Shown: positions 25,110-34,521 of the stretch, in pieces
Layout of the letters: each line of letters starts with the position of its first letter
Position numbering within the stretch: position 1 is the stretch's first letter
Notes under the pieces: model-generated
Database searches by the model: none
What the model was told of the DNA's origin: nothing
What the model saw: the letters and a program-made list of their open reading frames with translations, nothing else
NCBI GenBank assembly: GCA_902610175.1
Contig: CACLUR010000001.1
Span: forward strand, 186,001 to 250,000
From: an uncultured Alphaproteobacteria bacterium
Lineage (GTDB): Bacteria > Pseudomonadota > Alphaproteobacteria > HIMB59
Direction of reading: 5' to 3'
DNA: 64,000 nucleotides
Translations under genes and position numbers: made by a program

Positions 25110-25735
25110 TTTTCAAGAGTATACTCAGCCCCAATACTATTTTTTAAAACATTTACACCATTAGGAAGATCGTTTTTATATACTTTTTCATCAATCTCTT
25201 TTTTTGGTAAATTGAAATTTTCCCATCGTTCAATTAGTCTTTTTTCTAAAATTTTTTTTTCACAATTAATCATTACAGTTGTATTAAAAAATTTATGTAA
25301 TTCACTCCACGGATAGGAATTTAAAAGGACATAATTTCCCTCAACTATAATTACTTTAGTATTTTTTGAAATTATAACTGCTGAGGATCTTGATAATTCT
25401 AATGATCGATCAAAAATTGGTATTACAACCTCGTCTTCTTTGTGCAATCTAGATACAAAGTTGATTAAACCCATTACGTCAAATGTTTCTGGTGCTCCTT
25501 TTTTTGATAAGAGTTTTTTCTCTTTTAAAATTAGGTCATCGTAGTGAAAACCATCCATTTGAAGAATACTAGAGTTATACCCCTTTGCACTAAGGTCTTT
25601 TGCTAAATTTTCAGATATTGTACTTTTGCCAGAGGCAGGAGGGCCAGAAAGAGCAATAAAATAACGGTTTTTATCATTTTTATCAATGTTATCTGTAACT
25701 GATATTATAAGTTGATCATAAGTTAATCCTGACAT
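25106..25735 (-). CDS. P-loop sugar/nucleoside kinase, FrcK-like (uridine kinase/pantothenate kinase fold)
   Basis: A 209-residue P-loop kinase with Walker A GPPASGKST near residues 31-39, a DGFHYDD substrate/catalytic segment near 77, and VEGNYVLL near 135. The family includes uridine kinase, phosphoribulokinase and the FrcK protein linked to rhizobial fructose transport, whose exact role is poorly known. It follows the xylulokinase gene by 17 bases on the minus strand and is convergent with importer 3. Phosphorylation of an imported ketose or nucleoside is likely; which one is open. Confidence 0.8.
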   Translation of the reverse strand: MSGLTYDQLIISVTDNIDKNDKNRYFIALSGPPASGKSTISENLAKDLSAKGYNSSILQMDGFHYDDLILKEKKLLSKKGAPETFDVMGLINFVSRLHKEDEVVIPIFDRSLELSRSSAVIISKNTKVIIVEGNYVLLNSYPWSELHKFFNTTVMINCEKKILEKRLIERWENFNLPKKEIDEKVYKNDLPNGVNVLKNSIGAEYTLEN

Positions 25736-25752
25736 TATTTTGTTAAGAAAAA

Positions 25753-27198
25753 CTATTTAACATAGAATTTCTTCCAACCATCAAAGCGATCTTCAAGTAT
25801 TGATTTTGTATTATTATTTTTTTTTATTATTTCTTTAACTAAAGGTGGCTTTAATACATCTTGATGTTTTAGATTATTAAAACCGAGATATGCCAACCTT
25901 GCAGCACCATAAGCAGCCATAGCATCTGATGCTTCTGTGATAGCCAGATCTCTGTCAAGTATTGAAGCTAACAGTTTAATCCAATATTTATTTTTGGACC
26001 CGCCACCGATTACAAATAAATTATTCAATTTGATGCCAGTTTTTGAAAGAGCTTGGTAGTTATCAAAAAGACCAAAAGAAATTCCTTCGATTAAACTATA
26101 AACAAGTGTATTTTTATCTGTTTCAATTCCCATATTATGAAAACTTGCTCGAACGTGTGGGTCATTTAATGGAGTTCTTTCTCCTGTCAAATAAGGCAAG
26201 TAATAAGGTGAGTTACTCATTGAATTATAAGAACTCATAGACTCTTTCAAACACTTTGTAATTTCATTAATTGAAGAGTCAAAAGTATTTATAAACCAAT
26301 TAATGTTTGATGTGCAGGAGAGCATTACTGACATAAGATGCCAAGTATTAGGCAAACAATGGCAAAAGGAGTGAATTGCATCATCATAATTTTTTAAGAA
26401 TTTCTTTGTTGACCCAAATATCACGCCTGAGGTACCTAATGATATTGACGCATCACCCTCTTCATACAATCCTAAACCAACAGCAGCAGCTGCATTATCT
26501 CCTGCGCCACCGTAAACTCTGCATTTCATATTGAAGCCATATTTGTCAGCTATATCCTTTTTAATAATACCAGTTTGATCAGTACCCTCACATACATTTG
26601 GCATTTGTGAAATATTCATAGAGCTTGCTTCAAGTAATTTTGCAGACCAATCTCGTTTTCCTACGTCTAGCCAATAAGTTCCAGAAGCATCAGATAAATC
26701 GCTGAAAAATTCTCCTGTTAGGTAAAATCTTAAGTAATCTTTTGGCAAAAGAACCTTATAGATTTTATTAAAATTTTCATTTTCATTTCTTTTAATCCAT
26801 AGAACTTTTGGTGCTGTAAAACCAGGCATTGCAATGTTTCCGGCTATATCCATAACAGATTTATCTGTCATTATCTCTGAACACTCTTGATGGCTTCTTG
26901 TGTCATTCCAAAGTATACAAGGTCTGATTATTTCATAATCCTTATTAATACAAGTAGCGCCATGCATATGCCCTGAAAAAGAAACTGAATTTATTTCGTT
27001 GATGTTAATTTTACTTTTTAATCTTAACATACATTGATCAAGAGCAACTATCCAAGAGGATGGATTTTGTTCAGACCATCCACTTTGAGGATTAGATAAA
27101 GGTATATCTTCACTCGAAACACTATGAATAATTTCCTGTTCTTCACCAATGACTAAGCATTTCATTGATGAAGTTCCAAGATCTATCCCTAAATACAT
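25753..27198 (-). CDS. xylB: Xylulokinase
   Basis: A 481-residue FGGY kinase matching xylulokinase in length and motifs: GIDLGTSSMKC at the start, the SGHMHG segment near residue 81 (SGQMHG in most XylB), ILWNDTR near 102, GGAGDNAAAAVG near 246, and the LTGERTP signature near 350. It would convert D-xylulose to D-xylulose 5-phosphate. The D-lyxose isomerase at 29234 makes D-xylulose, and the split transketolase uses the product, so the cluster supports a pentose route. It heads a short leftward unit with the FrcK-like kinase and is divergent from the aldolase-like gene. Confidence 0.92.
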   Translation of the reverse strand: MYLGIDLGTSSMKCLVIGEEQEIIHSVSSEDIPLSNPQSGWSEQNPSSWIVALDQCMLRLKSKININEINSVSFSGHMHGATCINKDYEIIRPCILWNDTRSHQECSEIMTDKSVMDIAGNIAMPGFTAPKVLWIKRNENENFNKIYKVLLPKDYLRFYLTGEFFSDLSDASGTYWLDVGKRDWSAKLLEASSMNISQMPNVCEGTDQTGIIKKDIADKYGFNMKCRVYGGAGDNAAAAVGLGLYEEGDASISLGTSGVIFGSTKKFLKNYDDAIHSFCHCLPNTWHLMSVMLSCTSNINWFINTFDSSINEITKCLKESMSSYNSMSNSPYYLPYLTGERTPLNDPHVRASFHNMGIETDKNTLVYSLIEGISFGLFDNYQALSKTGIKLNNLFVIGGGSKNKYWIKLLASILDRDLAITEASDAMAAYGAARLAYLGFNNLKHQDVLKPPLVKEIIKKNNNTKSILEDRFDGWKKFYVK

Positions 27199-27272
27199 AA
27201 CTATTACTATACAATCTTTAAAAAAATTTTCTATTTATACTGTGAGAAATTTGATGATAAAGTTTTAATATA

Positions 27273-28265
27273 ATGAATAAATCTTTAGAGACGAAGCTAC
27301 AAAAAATAAAAAAACAAATTTACAAACCCAAAGATTTTATTATAGCAGATGCAAAAGATGGTGATATGGCAATGGGCATTGTAACACCTGGGCCTAAAAG
27401 AGACAGTAAGGGTAAAATTTTAAAATCCTTCAAGAAGCTTAATGATTATAAGCAAGCTATGATATCTATGTCTAAATCAAATCTTGTTGATATTATGTTG
27501 ATGTCTGCATCAACTGGTGAAGAATTAATTAAAAAAAAAATATTTAATAATTCCAAAGTTACTCCTGCTATTCGAATGAATGATACTACAGATATTTGGT
27601 TAATGAGAAATGGTAATTACAGATCTACTTATCCAAGACCTTTCCGATCTGCTCGTCTAAAAAGTGTATCAAAATTTGCAAATTTAGGATTATTTTCAAT
27701 GACATTCTCTAAAAATGTAGATTTTGATTTAGCAATGTTAAATGCTTATAGAGATTTTAGAATTGAAGCTATTGAATATAAATTTAATCATTTTTTGGAG
27801 GTATTTAACCCTCCAATTAATATCGGCATAAAATCAAATAATCTGGGTGACTACATTAATGATTGCATCATTAAAGCCATTGCGGGACAAACTAAAGAAG
27901 AAAGACCCTTATTTTTGAAAATTGCATACAATGGCCCTAAAGCGATGGAGGAACTGGCAACTTATGATCCTGCAAATTTAATTGTTGGTATATTAGGCGG
28001 TAGTAAAGGAACCACTCGAGATTGTTTTGAATTAATTAAAAAAGCTAGTCATTATGGTGCAAGAGTTGCTCTTTTTGGTAGAAAAATTAATCTTGCAGAG
28101 GATCCAATCTTGTTAGTTAAGCTAATGAGGGCAGTAATAGAAAAAGATATAAAAACTATTGAAGCTGTTAAGTTATATCATAGTGAATTAAATAAAAAAA
28201 ATTTAAGACCAGATCACTCTCTTAATAAAGATCTTCAAATAACTGATCCTATTTTAAAATTATAA
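27273..28265 (+). CDS. Uncharacterised TIM-barrel protein, possibly class I aldolase-like
   Basis: A 330-residue soluble protein I do not firmly recognise. It reads as an alternating beta/alpha barrel: a late strand FLKIAYNG places a Lys at 216 where class I aldolases carry the Schiff-base lysine, and LIVGILGGSKGTTRD (236-250) followed by ARVALFGRKI resembles the phosphate-binding strands of DhnA/LacD-type aldolases. It stands alone on the plus strand, divergent from xylulokinase and overlapping the 3' end of the PfkB kinase by six bases. Neighbouring kinases suggest it acts on a phosphorylated sugar. This is a structural guess, not an assignment. Confidence 0.6.
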   Translation: MNKSLETKLQKIKKQIYKPKDFIIADAKDGDMAMGIVTPGPKRDSKGKILKSFKKLNDYKQAMISMSKSNLVDIMLMSASTGEELIKKKIFNNSKVTPAIRMNDTTDIWLMRNGNYRSTYPRPFRSARLKSVSKFANLGLFSMTFSKNVDFDLAMLNAYRDFRIEAIEYKFNHFLEVFNPPINIGIKSNNLGDYINDCIIKAIAGQTKEERPLFLKIAYNGPKAMEELATYDPANLIVGILGGSKGTTRDCFELIKKASHYGARVALFGRKINLAEDPILLVKLMRAVIEKDIKTIEAVKLYHSELNKKNLRPDHSLNKDLQITDPILKL

Positions 28266-29234
28266 TTTTTTGATATTAGGTAAATTACCTGACGATGAGT
28301 CAATTTTCATCATAGCTGATCCCGCTGCATGAGACTTCCTCAGTGTAACTTCAATATCCCAGTCTTCATGCACACCAAAAATAAATCCTGCACAAAAAGC
28401 ATCCCCTGCACCAACAGCATTTTTGATATTTTTTTTTTGAATTTTGGGAGACTGGGAGTGATAAATATCTTTTTTAGAAATATAAATTGACTCGTACGGG
28501 CTATGTATAATAAAAGCTCTTTGAAGGCCTTTTTGAAAAATTTTTCTAGACAAGTTTATAATGAGTTTTTTGTCTAATCGGTTTTTTGAGTTTATAATTT
28601 TTTTTTTAAAAAGTAATTGTGCTTCAATTTCATTTAGTAAAAGATAGTCAGTATAAGGAAGAGCACTAAAAATAATTTTCTGAAAATTTGGAATATTGTT
28701 TGATGCTAAATCAATGATATTAATAATATCTTTTTTTCTTGACTCTTTTAAAACTTTACAAAGCCTTGTTTCTTTACCACTAAATTCGTCTAATCTTCCT
28801 AAAAGGCTGAGATATCCTACATATAAAATTTTAGGATAATTGCTAAGTTTACTTAATCTAAAATGATATATGTCTAATAAATCATTTGCCCCAGAGTAGT
28901 AGAGAAAAGTTCTTTCATTTTGTTTCTCAGACATGCACAAAGAATATGAAGTTGGGATATTAGATGAAACTGAGAGATATTTTGAAATAATGCCATTACT
29001 TCGACAATGATTTTTAATAAGTTTAGAATTACCATCATTTCCTATTGATCCCATGGCAATTAAATTATATTTGAAACCAAGAGAAGATAAGTTTGTTAAT
29101 ACATTATTAGGACCACCGCCAACACATTGATATTGACCTTTGATAGACTCAAGCTTGCCTCTCTCAGGAAGGTAGTCAATTTTATAAGTTGTATCTACGC
29201 ACCATATACCTAATCCTACAACCCCACGGCGCAT
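28260..29234 (-). CDS. PfkB/ribokinase-family sugar kinase
   Basis: A 324-residue kinase of the PfkB family. The N-terminal region has a GGGPNN segment near residue 40 (substrate side). The C-terminal signature NAVGAGDAFCAGF carries the catalytic Asp and anion hole. Its ATG directly follows the lyxose isomerase stop (shared base), so the two are co-transcribed leftward. That pairing suggests it phosphorylates the ketose made by the isomerase or a related sugar, in parallel with xylulokinase. Sequence alone does not separate ribokinase, fructokinase and tagatose kinase activities. Confidence 0.83.
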   Translation of the reverse strand: MRRGVVGLGIWCVDTTYKIDYLPERGKLESIKGQYQCVGGGPNNVLTNLSSLGFKYNLIAMGSIGNDGNSKLIKNHCRSNGIISKYLSVSSNIPTSYSLCMSEKQNERTFLYYSGANDLLDIYHFRLSKLSNYPKILYVGYLSLLGRLDEFSGKETRLCKVLKESRKKDIINIIDLASNNIPNFQKIIFSALPYTDYLLLNEIEAQLLFKKKIINSKNRLDKKLIINLSRKIFQKGLQRAFIIHSPYESIYISKKDIYHSQSPKIQKKNIKNAVGAGDAFCAGFIFGVHEDWDIEVTLRKSHAAGSAMMKIDSSSGNLPNIKKL

Positions 29235-29899
29235 TAAACTTCATTCCATAAGGGATGAAGAGTTGGCTCATCTTCTTGTATCTGACTAAATCTTCCAACT
29301 TGCTCAAGAAAGTAATTGTCATTATTGTCATCATTGACTTGGGACACTTCTCCAGCCATAACCATTCCAGAACCTTTAACAGAATAAAATCTATGAAAAA
29401 TATTTCTCTCAACAGTAACGCTTTGACCCTTTTTTAAAATCAAAGGTTCATGTGGATCTAGTTCTATATTTTCTCCATCAACAAGAACAGTAATTTTTTT
29501 TGATAATTGCTTGTTATTATTATCAATTTCTAAAAACTCAATTGCTAAATCTCCACCACCTCTATTTATAATATCTTCCAATTTAATCTTATGACTATGA
29601 AAAGGGATTTCCTGGCCTTCTTGCATGAAGAGTAATTTTTCTGCATAAGGTTTATCATCAAAATTACTTTGAATGCCATTCCTTATACAAAAAAGTGTTA
29701 TACCTTGACTATTAAAATTATCTTTTCCAAAATCTGTTACATCCCAGCCCATTTGATGATCTTTGAGGTATTTAGTCATCTCGGGATTGTTGTTATAATC
29801 TTCCTTTGACCAATAACCCCATTTTGGAAGTGTCCAATTATATGTATCCATCATTTTTTTTGCTGTTTCTATAGCATTATTAATCTGTGAGCGCTTCAT
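29234..29899 (-). CDS. D-lyxose isomerase (cupin sugar isomerase)
   Basis: A 221-residue cupin of the D-lyxose ketol-isomerase family, which interconverts D-lyxose with D-xylulose (and D-mannose with D-fructose). It keeps the family start KRSQINNAI, GWDVTDFG near residue 51, KPYAEKLL near 83, and a Mn-binding set consistent with His101, His103, Glu108 and His169. The tail has GEVSQVNDDNNDN, typical of the family. It starts a leftward pair with a PfkB kinase and is divergent from the 2-hydroxyacid dehydrogenase. Its product fits the xylulokinase encoded 2 kb away. Confidence 0.86.
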   Translation of the reverse strand: MKRSQINNAIETAKKMMDTYNWTLPKWGYWSKEDYNNNPEMTKYLKDHQMGWDVTDFGKDNFNSQGITLFCIRNGIQSNFDDKPYAEKLLFMQEGQEIPFHSHKIKLEDIINRGGGDLAIEFLEIDNNNKQLSKKITVLVDGENIELDPHEPLILKKGQSVTVERNIFHRFYSVKGSGMVMAGEVSQVNDDNNDNYFLEQVGRFSQIQEDEPTLHPLWNEV

Positions 29900-29943
29900 G
29901 GAGTTAGATTATCAAAAATAAAAATAATTGATATAATCATGTA

Positions 29944-30960
29944 ATGAAAACAATTATTGTTGATCCATTTCCACGTAAAATGGAATTAATTTTTAAATCT
30001 AGTAAACTTAAACTTTTAAAAAAAAAATTTAATATTATTAATGCTCCTAAAGAAAATAAACTAAAATTTTATAAACAAAATATCCCTAATGCTGATTTTA
30101 TTATTGGCCAACCTGATCTACCAAAATCAATATTAATTTTAGGTAAAAAACTAAAAGCTATTTTCAATGTTGAAAGTAATTTTATGGATAACATGGACTA
30201 TGATTACTGCTTTAATAACAATATCTATGTTTTATCCACGGCTCCTGTTTTTGCTCAGAGTGTTGCTGAAATAGCTATTGGTTTAACTATTTCTTTGAAA
30301 AGAGAAATACATACAGCACATCTAGATTTTATACAAAAAAAGGAAAAGTATGGCTTAGAAAGTAATAAGCGAAGCAGTCTATTGCTTAATAATAAAATCG
30401 GCATTGTCGGTTTTGGAGACTTAGCTAAAAGTCTTAAACCTATGTTGGTACCTTATACTTCAGATTTTCGAGTTTATGATCCTTGGCTTCCAAATAAACT
30501 TATAGAGGACAATGGTTGCAAGCCTGCATCATTAGGTAAAATTTTCAAAAATTGTGAGACGATATACATATTATCCACAATAACAAAAAAAAATAAGAAC
30601 ATGATAGATGAAAAACTCTTAAGGTTAATGAAAAAGGATGCTTGTTTAATCATTCTGAGTAGAGCTAATGTAATTAATTTTCAAGATTTAAATAAAATTT
30701 TAAAGAAAGGTAAAATTAAAGTTGCCACTGATGTTTTTCCTCAAGAACCTGTTCCCAAAAATGACCCAATAAGAAAACAAAAGAATATTCTTTTTTCTTC
30801 TCATAGGGCGGGAGCATTAAATAGTGTTTTTTTTGAAATGGGAGAAATAGTTTATGAAGATTTAAATTTGATTACAAAAGGACTGCCTCCTAAATTATGT
30901 CGTAGAGCAGAATTAGAAACTGTCAAAAATTTAAGATCTAAGCCAGTTATCATAAATTAA
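29944..30960 (+). CDS. D-isomer-specific 2-hydroxyacid dehydrogenase
   Basis: A 338-residue NAD(P)-dependent dehydrogenase of the phosphoglycerate/glyoxylate/hydroxypyruvate reductase family. The Rossmann loop reads GFGDLA near residue 157, with the third Gly replaced by Ala. Catalytic Arg (SRANV near 239), Glu (PQEPVP near 269) and His (SSHRAG near 288) are all present. It starts a rightward run leading to FucU, ribokinase and an aldo/keto reductase. A hydroxy acid made from a sugar is a likely substrate; it could also be a detoxifying glyoxylate/hydroxypyruvate reductase. Confidence 0.82.
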   Translation: MKTIIVDPFPRKMELIFKSSKLKLLKKKFNIINAPKENKLKFYKQNIPNADFIIGQPDLPKSILILGKKLKAIFNVESNFMDNMDYDYCFNNNIYVLSTAPVFAQSVAEIAIGLTISLKREIHTAHLDFIQKKEKYGLESNKRSSLLLNNKIGIVGFGDLAKSLKPMLVPYTSDFRVYDPWLPNKLIEDNGCKPASLGKIFKNCETIYILSTITKKNKNMIDEKLLRLMKKDACLIILSRANVINFQDLNKILKKGKIKVATDVFPQEPVPKNDPIRKQKNILFSSHRAGALNSVFFEMGEIVYEDLNLITKGLPPKLCRRAELETVKNLRSKPVIIN

Positions 30961-31000
30961 TTATATTGAATATAGTTAATTTATTTAGTTCTATAGGTAT

Positions 31001-31459
31001 ATGTTAATTAATATCGATCCTATTCTCGGTCCTGAGGTTCTTCACACCCTTCGTGCTATGGGCCATGGTGACAAACTCATTTTATGTGACTCAAACTTTC
31101 CAGCTTACTCTATGAATTCACTTGTACATCGTTTAGATGGAGTTGATGCAACTAAAGCAGCGAAAGCTATATTGTCTATTTTCCCTCTGGATAGTTTTAT
31201 AGAGTTTCCCATAATAAGAATGCAAATTGATAATAAACCTGATGAGCTTAACGATGTTCATAAAGAAATTATTGAAGTAACTAAAAGTGTTGCAGGTGAA
31301 AACTGGAAAATAGGATCAATCGAAAGATTTATGTTCTATGAAGAGGCAAAAAAAGCCTTTGCAATTATTACAACTAATGAGACACGACCATTTGGTTGTT
31401 TTATTTTAACAAAAGGAGTTGTTAAACCTGATGGTACTGTTTGGGTAATAGATAAGTGA
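31001..31459 (+). CDS. fucU: L-fucose mutarotase (RbsD/FucU family)
   Basis: A 152-residue sugar mutarotase that speeds the interchange of pyranose/furanose or alpha/beta anomers. It has LGPEVLHTLRAMGHGDKL at the start with the catalytic His of GHGD, the CDSNFPA segment, and FAFYE-like (MFYEEAKKAFAI) near residue 107, all typical of FucU, not RbsD. It overlaps the ribokinase by four bases, so the anomer it makes is probably fed to that kinase. The nearest isomerase relative is the fucose/arabinose isomerase-like gene at 17361. Confidence 0.88.
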   Translation: MLINIDPILGPEVLHTLRAMGHGDKLILCDSNFPAYSMNSLVHRLDGVDATKAAKAILSIFPLDSFIEFPIIRMQIDNKPDELNDVHKEIIEVTKSVAGENWKIGSIERFMFYEEAKKAFAIITTNETRPFGCFILTKGVVKPDGTVWVIDK

Positions 31460-32361
31460 GTATTTGTGTATTTGGGATATTCGTTGCAGATCTATGTTTT
31501 TTTGCAAATGATATTCCAATACCAGGTCAAACGATATTAGGAAAAAAATACATTATCGGACCAGGTGGTAAAGGGTCTAACCAAGCAATAGCAGCAGCAA
31601 GAGCTGGAGGTAATGTATCATTTATAAGTAAAGTTGGTAATGATAGCTATGCCGATCTTGCAATCTCTTTATATGAGAGAGATAAAATAAATTATGATGG
31701 TTTGGTTATCTCTGAAAATGAATCAACTGGGGCTGCAGGTATTTTGATTAATGAAAAAACTGGGCAAAATGCAATAAATGTTGTTCCAGGAGCTGCTGGT
31801 ACAATCGATGAAAAGTTAATCGACTCAAAGTTAAAAATAATAGAGTCTTCTGATGTTTTTTTAACTCAATTAGAGACACCAAAAGAAGCAACACTCTATG
31901 CTTTAAAAAAAGCAAAAAATTTTAATTGTACAACAATTCTAAATCCAGCACCCGCCAGTGAAATAACTGATGATAACTTTCAATATTTTGATTTTTTTAC
32001 CCCAAATGAAACGGAGGCAAGTTATTATTATGGTCAATCAATTAAAAATGATGAAGACTGTAAAAAAGCAGGAAGTTTTTTTTTAGATAAAGGGATAAAA
32101 AATATAGTTATTACACTTGGAGAAAATGGTTGTTATTTTAAAAACAATAAAGAGGAGTTTATAGTACCTGCATCAAATCTAAAAAAACCAGTAGTTGACA
32201 CAACAGGTGCGGGAGATGCTTTTAATGGGGCTTTGAGTGTGGCAATCTCACAAAATAAAAACTACAAAGAAGCTATTGAGTTTGCTAATCTTGTTGCAGG
32301 TCTTTCTGTTACAAGGGAGGGAGCAGCAAATTCAATGCCATACAAGAAGGAATTATTTTAA
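31456..32361 (+). CDS. rbsK: Ribokinase
   Basis: A 301-residue PfkB-family kinase closely matching ribokinase. It carries GPGGKGSNQAIAAARAG near residues 35-51, the PAPASE segment near 173 after ILN, and DTTGAGDAFNG near 248 with the catalytic Asp. It would phosphorylate ribose at O5. I read a GTG start that overlaps the fucU stop (GTGA). With mutarotase upstream and aldo/keto reductase two bases downstream, it forms a compact rightward operon. Confidence 0.88.
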   Translation: MSICVFGIFVADLCFFANDIPIPGQTILGKKYIIGPGGKGSNQAIAAARAGGNVSFISKVGNDSYADLAISLYERDKINYDGLVISENESTGAAGILINEKTGQNAINVVPGAAGTIDEKLIDSKLKIIESSDVFLTQLETPKEATLYALKKAKNFNCTTILNPAPASEITDDNFQYFDFFTPNETEASYYYGQSIKNDEDCKKAGSFFLDKGIKNIVITLGENGCYFKNNKEEFIVPASNLKKPVVDTTGAGDAFNGALSVAISQNKNYKEAIEFANLVAGLSVTREGAANSMPYKKELF

Positions 32362-32363
32362 AA

Positions 32364-33389
32364 ATGCCATATATTTCAGACAAAAATCGCTATCAAAAAA
32401 TGTATTATAGAAACTGTGGTGATAGTGGTTTAAAACTACCTGTCTTATCAATAGGGTTATGGCATAACTTTGGTGGCAATGGAATGGCCTCAGAGTCTAA
32501 AAAAATTCTTTTTGAGTCTTTTGATGCAGGAATTACTCATTTTGATTTAGCAAATAATTATGGACCACCTTATGGCAGTGCTGAGTCTAATTTTGGAAAA
32601 GTCATGAAAAGCGATCTTGGAAAATACCGTGATGAGTTAATTATATCATCTAAAGCAGGTTACGATATGTGGGATGGACCATATGGTGAATGGGGTTCAA
32701 AAAAACATGTAATTGCTAGTTGCGATCAAAGTTTAAAAAGGATGAAACTGGATTATGTAGATATATTTTATTCTCATCGTTTTGATCCAAATACACCTCT
32801 TGAGGAAACAGCTGATGCTTTAGAAAGTATCTATAAAGCTGGTAAGGCCCTGTATATTGGTGTCTCTTCTTACTCCTCCAATAAGACAAATAAAATGATT
32901 TCAATTCTAAAGAGCAAAGGTATCAAATTATTAATTCATCAACCTTCTTATTCATTAATCAATAGATGGATTGAAAAAGATTTAACAAAAACTCTCATAA
33001 AAAAAGGAGTTGGTTGTATCGCCTTTTCTCCACTTGCCCAAGGTTTTTTATCTAATAAATATTTGAAAGGAATTCCCAAAGTTTCAAGGGTCAGTGAAAA
33101 TAGCTCTTTCAGCAAAGATTTAATAACGAAAAAAAATACTAAAATTATTAACGAGCTTAATAAAATTGCAAAAAAAAGAAATCAATCTTTATCCCAAATG
33201 GCTATTTCATGGGTATTAAATAATCGTGCAATAACTTCTGCTTTAATTGGAGCTAGAACCGTAAAACAGCTTAAAGAAAACTTAGCTGCACTTGATAATT
33301 TAGAATTTTCAAAAAAAGAAATTAAAGAAATAAATAAAACTGCCAAAGAGGGTGATATAAACATATGGGCTCCTTCTAGTGCCCATTGA
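32364..33389 (+). CDS. Aldo/keto reductase (YghZ/GpR-like, L-glyceraldehyde 3-phosphate reductase family)
   Basis: A 341-residue NADPH-dependent aldo/keto reductase. It matches the YghZ group over its length: the start SDKNRYQKMYYRNCGDSG, GLWHNFGGN, the catalytic Asp in FDLANNYGPP with Tyr next to it, SSKAGYDMWDGPYG with the catalytic Lys, and YSHRFDP with His. YghZ reduces L-glyceraldehyde 3-phosphate and other toxic aldehydes such as methylglyoxal. Directly after ribokinase (two-base gap), it may clear an aldehyde made during sugar catabolism. Confidence 0.86.
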   Translation: MPYISDKNRYQKMYYRNCGDSGLKLPVLSIGLWHNFGGNGMASESKKILFESFDAGITHFDLANNYGPPYGSAESNFGKVMKSDLGKYRDELIISSKAGYDMWDGPYGEWGSKKHVIASCDQSLKRMKLDYVDIFYSHRFDPNTPLEETADALESIYKAGKALYIGVSSYSSNKTNKMISILKSKGIKLLIHQPSYSLINRWIEKDLTKTLIKKGVGCIAFSPLAQGFLSNKYLKGIPKVSRVSENSSFSKDLITKKNTKIINELNKIAKKRNQSLSQMAISWVLNNRAITSALIGARTVKQLKENLAALDNLEFSKKEIKEINKTAKEGDINIWAPSSAH

Positions 33390-33422
33390 TTAATTCATAT
33401 TTTTTATTATCTCACTAATAAG

Positions 33423-34430
33423 TTAAATTTTAATCCACTTTTTTTTCTTGATAGACATAAAAATTGCATCTAATACCTTCATATTTTTTTTTGCATCTAA
33501 TAATCCATAATCTATTTTAGTTTTATAAATTAACTCATTAGAAAATTTTGTAACTTGATGCTCATATTGATCCGTCGCAGGAAATACTTTTATTGTATTT
33601 TCTCTTCGATAGATTGATTTTCCATTGTAGATAACAACTGTAGTTGGTTTATTTGCAATTGCGTTAAAAGGATTTTCAATAACAACTGTTTTTTTTGTGC
33701 CGAGAATTACGACTTGTTGTGAATGTGTACTTTGTGTAGCAACTGTAAAGCTTGAGAAAATATCTCCAAAATCTAACAATGCGGATGATAAGATATCTGT
33801 TTTAAATTTTTTATCATTTTTAGAAGTTGCAATAACTCTTTTTGGTTCTTTATCTAATAGAAATCTTGATATGACAGTCGGATAACATCCAATATCATAG
33901 ATGGCCCCTCCACCAAATTTTTTGATATTTCTGATATTTTTTGGATTTTTATTATTGTATGAAAACACTGTTGATATACTTGATATTGATCCGATCTTTC
34001 CTGATTTTATATATTCTTTAACCCATCGCCATTGAGGGTGATGCCTGACCATAAATGCTTCTTTAACAATAACTTTATTTTGTGAGGCAATTTTTATTAA
34101 TGGATCTATATCTTTAGATTTTAAAGATAATGGTTTCTCTAATAAGAGATTTTTTTTATTTTGACAGGCCTCAATACTTGATTTTATATGTAAGTGGTTA
34201 GGAAGAGGGTTATAAATTACATCTACATCTTTATCTTCATATAATTCTTTATAAGAACCATAGCTTTTTGGTATTTTAAATTTTTTTGTTAAGGCTGTTG
34301 CAGTGGATAAATTTCTACTAGCGAGTGCTATAACCTTACTATTTTTAGATTTTTTTATTGCAGGTATTACGTGCTCCCAACCAATTTTAGCAGTGCTTAA
34401 TATTCCCCAATTAATAATTCTATTTTTCAT
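33423..34430 (-). CDS. Gfo/Idh/MocA family sugar oxidoreductase
   Basis: A 335-residue two-domain NAD(P)-dependent oxidoreductase. The N-terminal Rossmann segment reads WGILSTAKIG, the EKP motif LLEKPLSL lies near residue 95, and GGGAIYDIGCYP near 178 is typical of the D-xylose dehydrogenase/dihydrodiol dehydrogenase-like branch. I place the start at ATG 34430, although a TTG lies just before it. It is a single leftward gene between rightward operons. Oxidation of an aldose such as xylose is plausible but not shown. Confidence 0.8.
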   Translation of the reverse strand: MKNRIINWGILSTAKIGWEHVIPAIKKSKNSKVIALASRNLSTATALTKKFKIPKSYGSYKELYEDKDVDVIYNPLPNHLHIKSSIEACQNKKNLLLEKPLSLKSKDIDPLIKIASQNKVIVKEAFMVRHHPQWRWVKEYIKSGKIGSISSISTVFSYNNKNPKNIRNIKKFGGGAIYDIGCYPTVISRFLLDKEPKRVIATSKNDKKFKTDILSSALLDFGDIFSSFTVATQSTHSQQVVILGTKKTVVIENPFNAIANKPTTVVIYNGKSIYRRENTIKVFPATDQYEHQVTKFSNELIYKTKIDYGLLDAKKNMKVLDAIFMSIKKKKWIKI

Positions 34431-34521
34431 CAAAAAAATTTAAACCTTGTTTATTACAATCCATACATTTATTTAAAAGATTTCATACATATATTTTATA
34501 ACTTATGGTATCTATTTAAAA

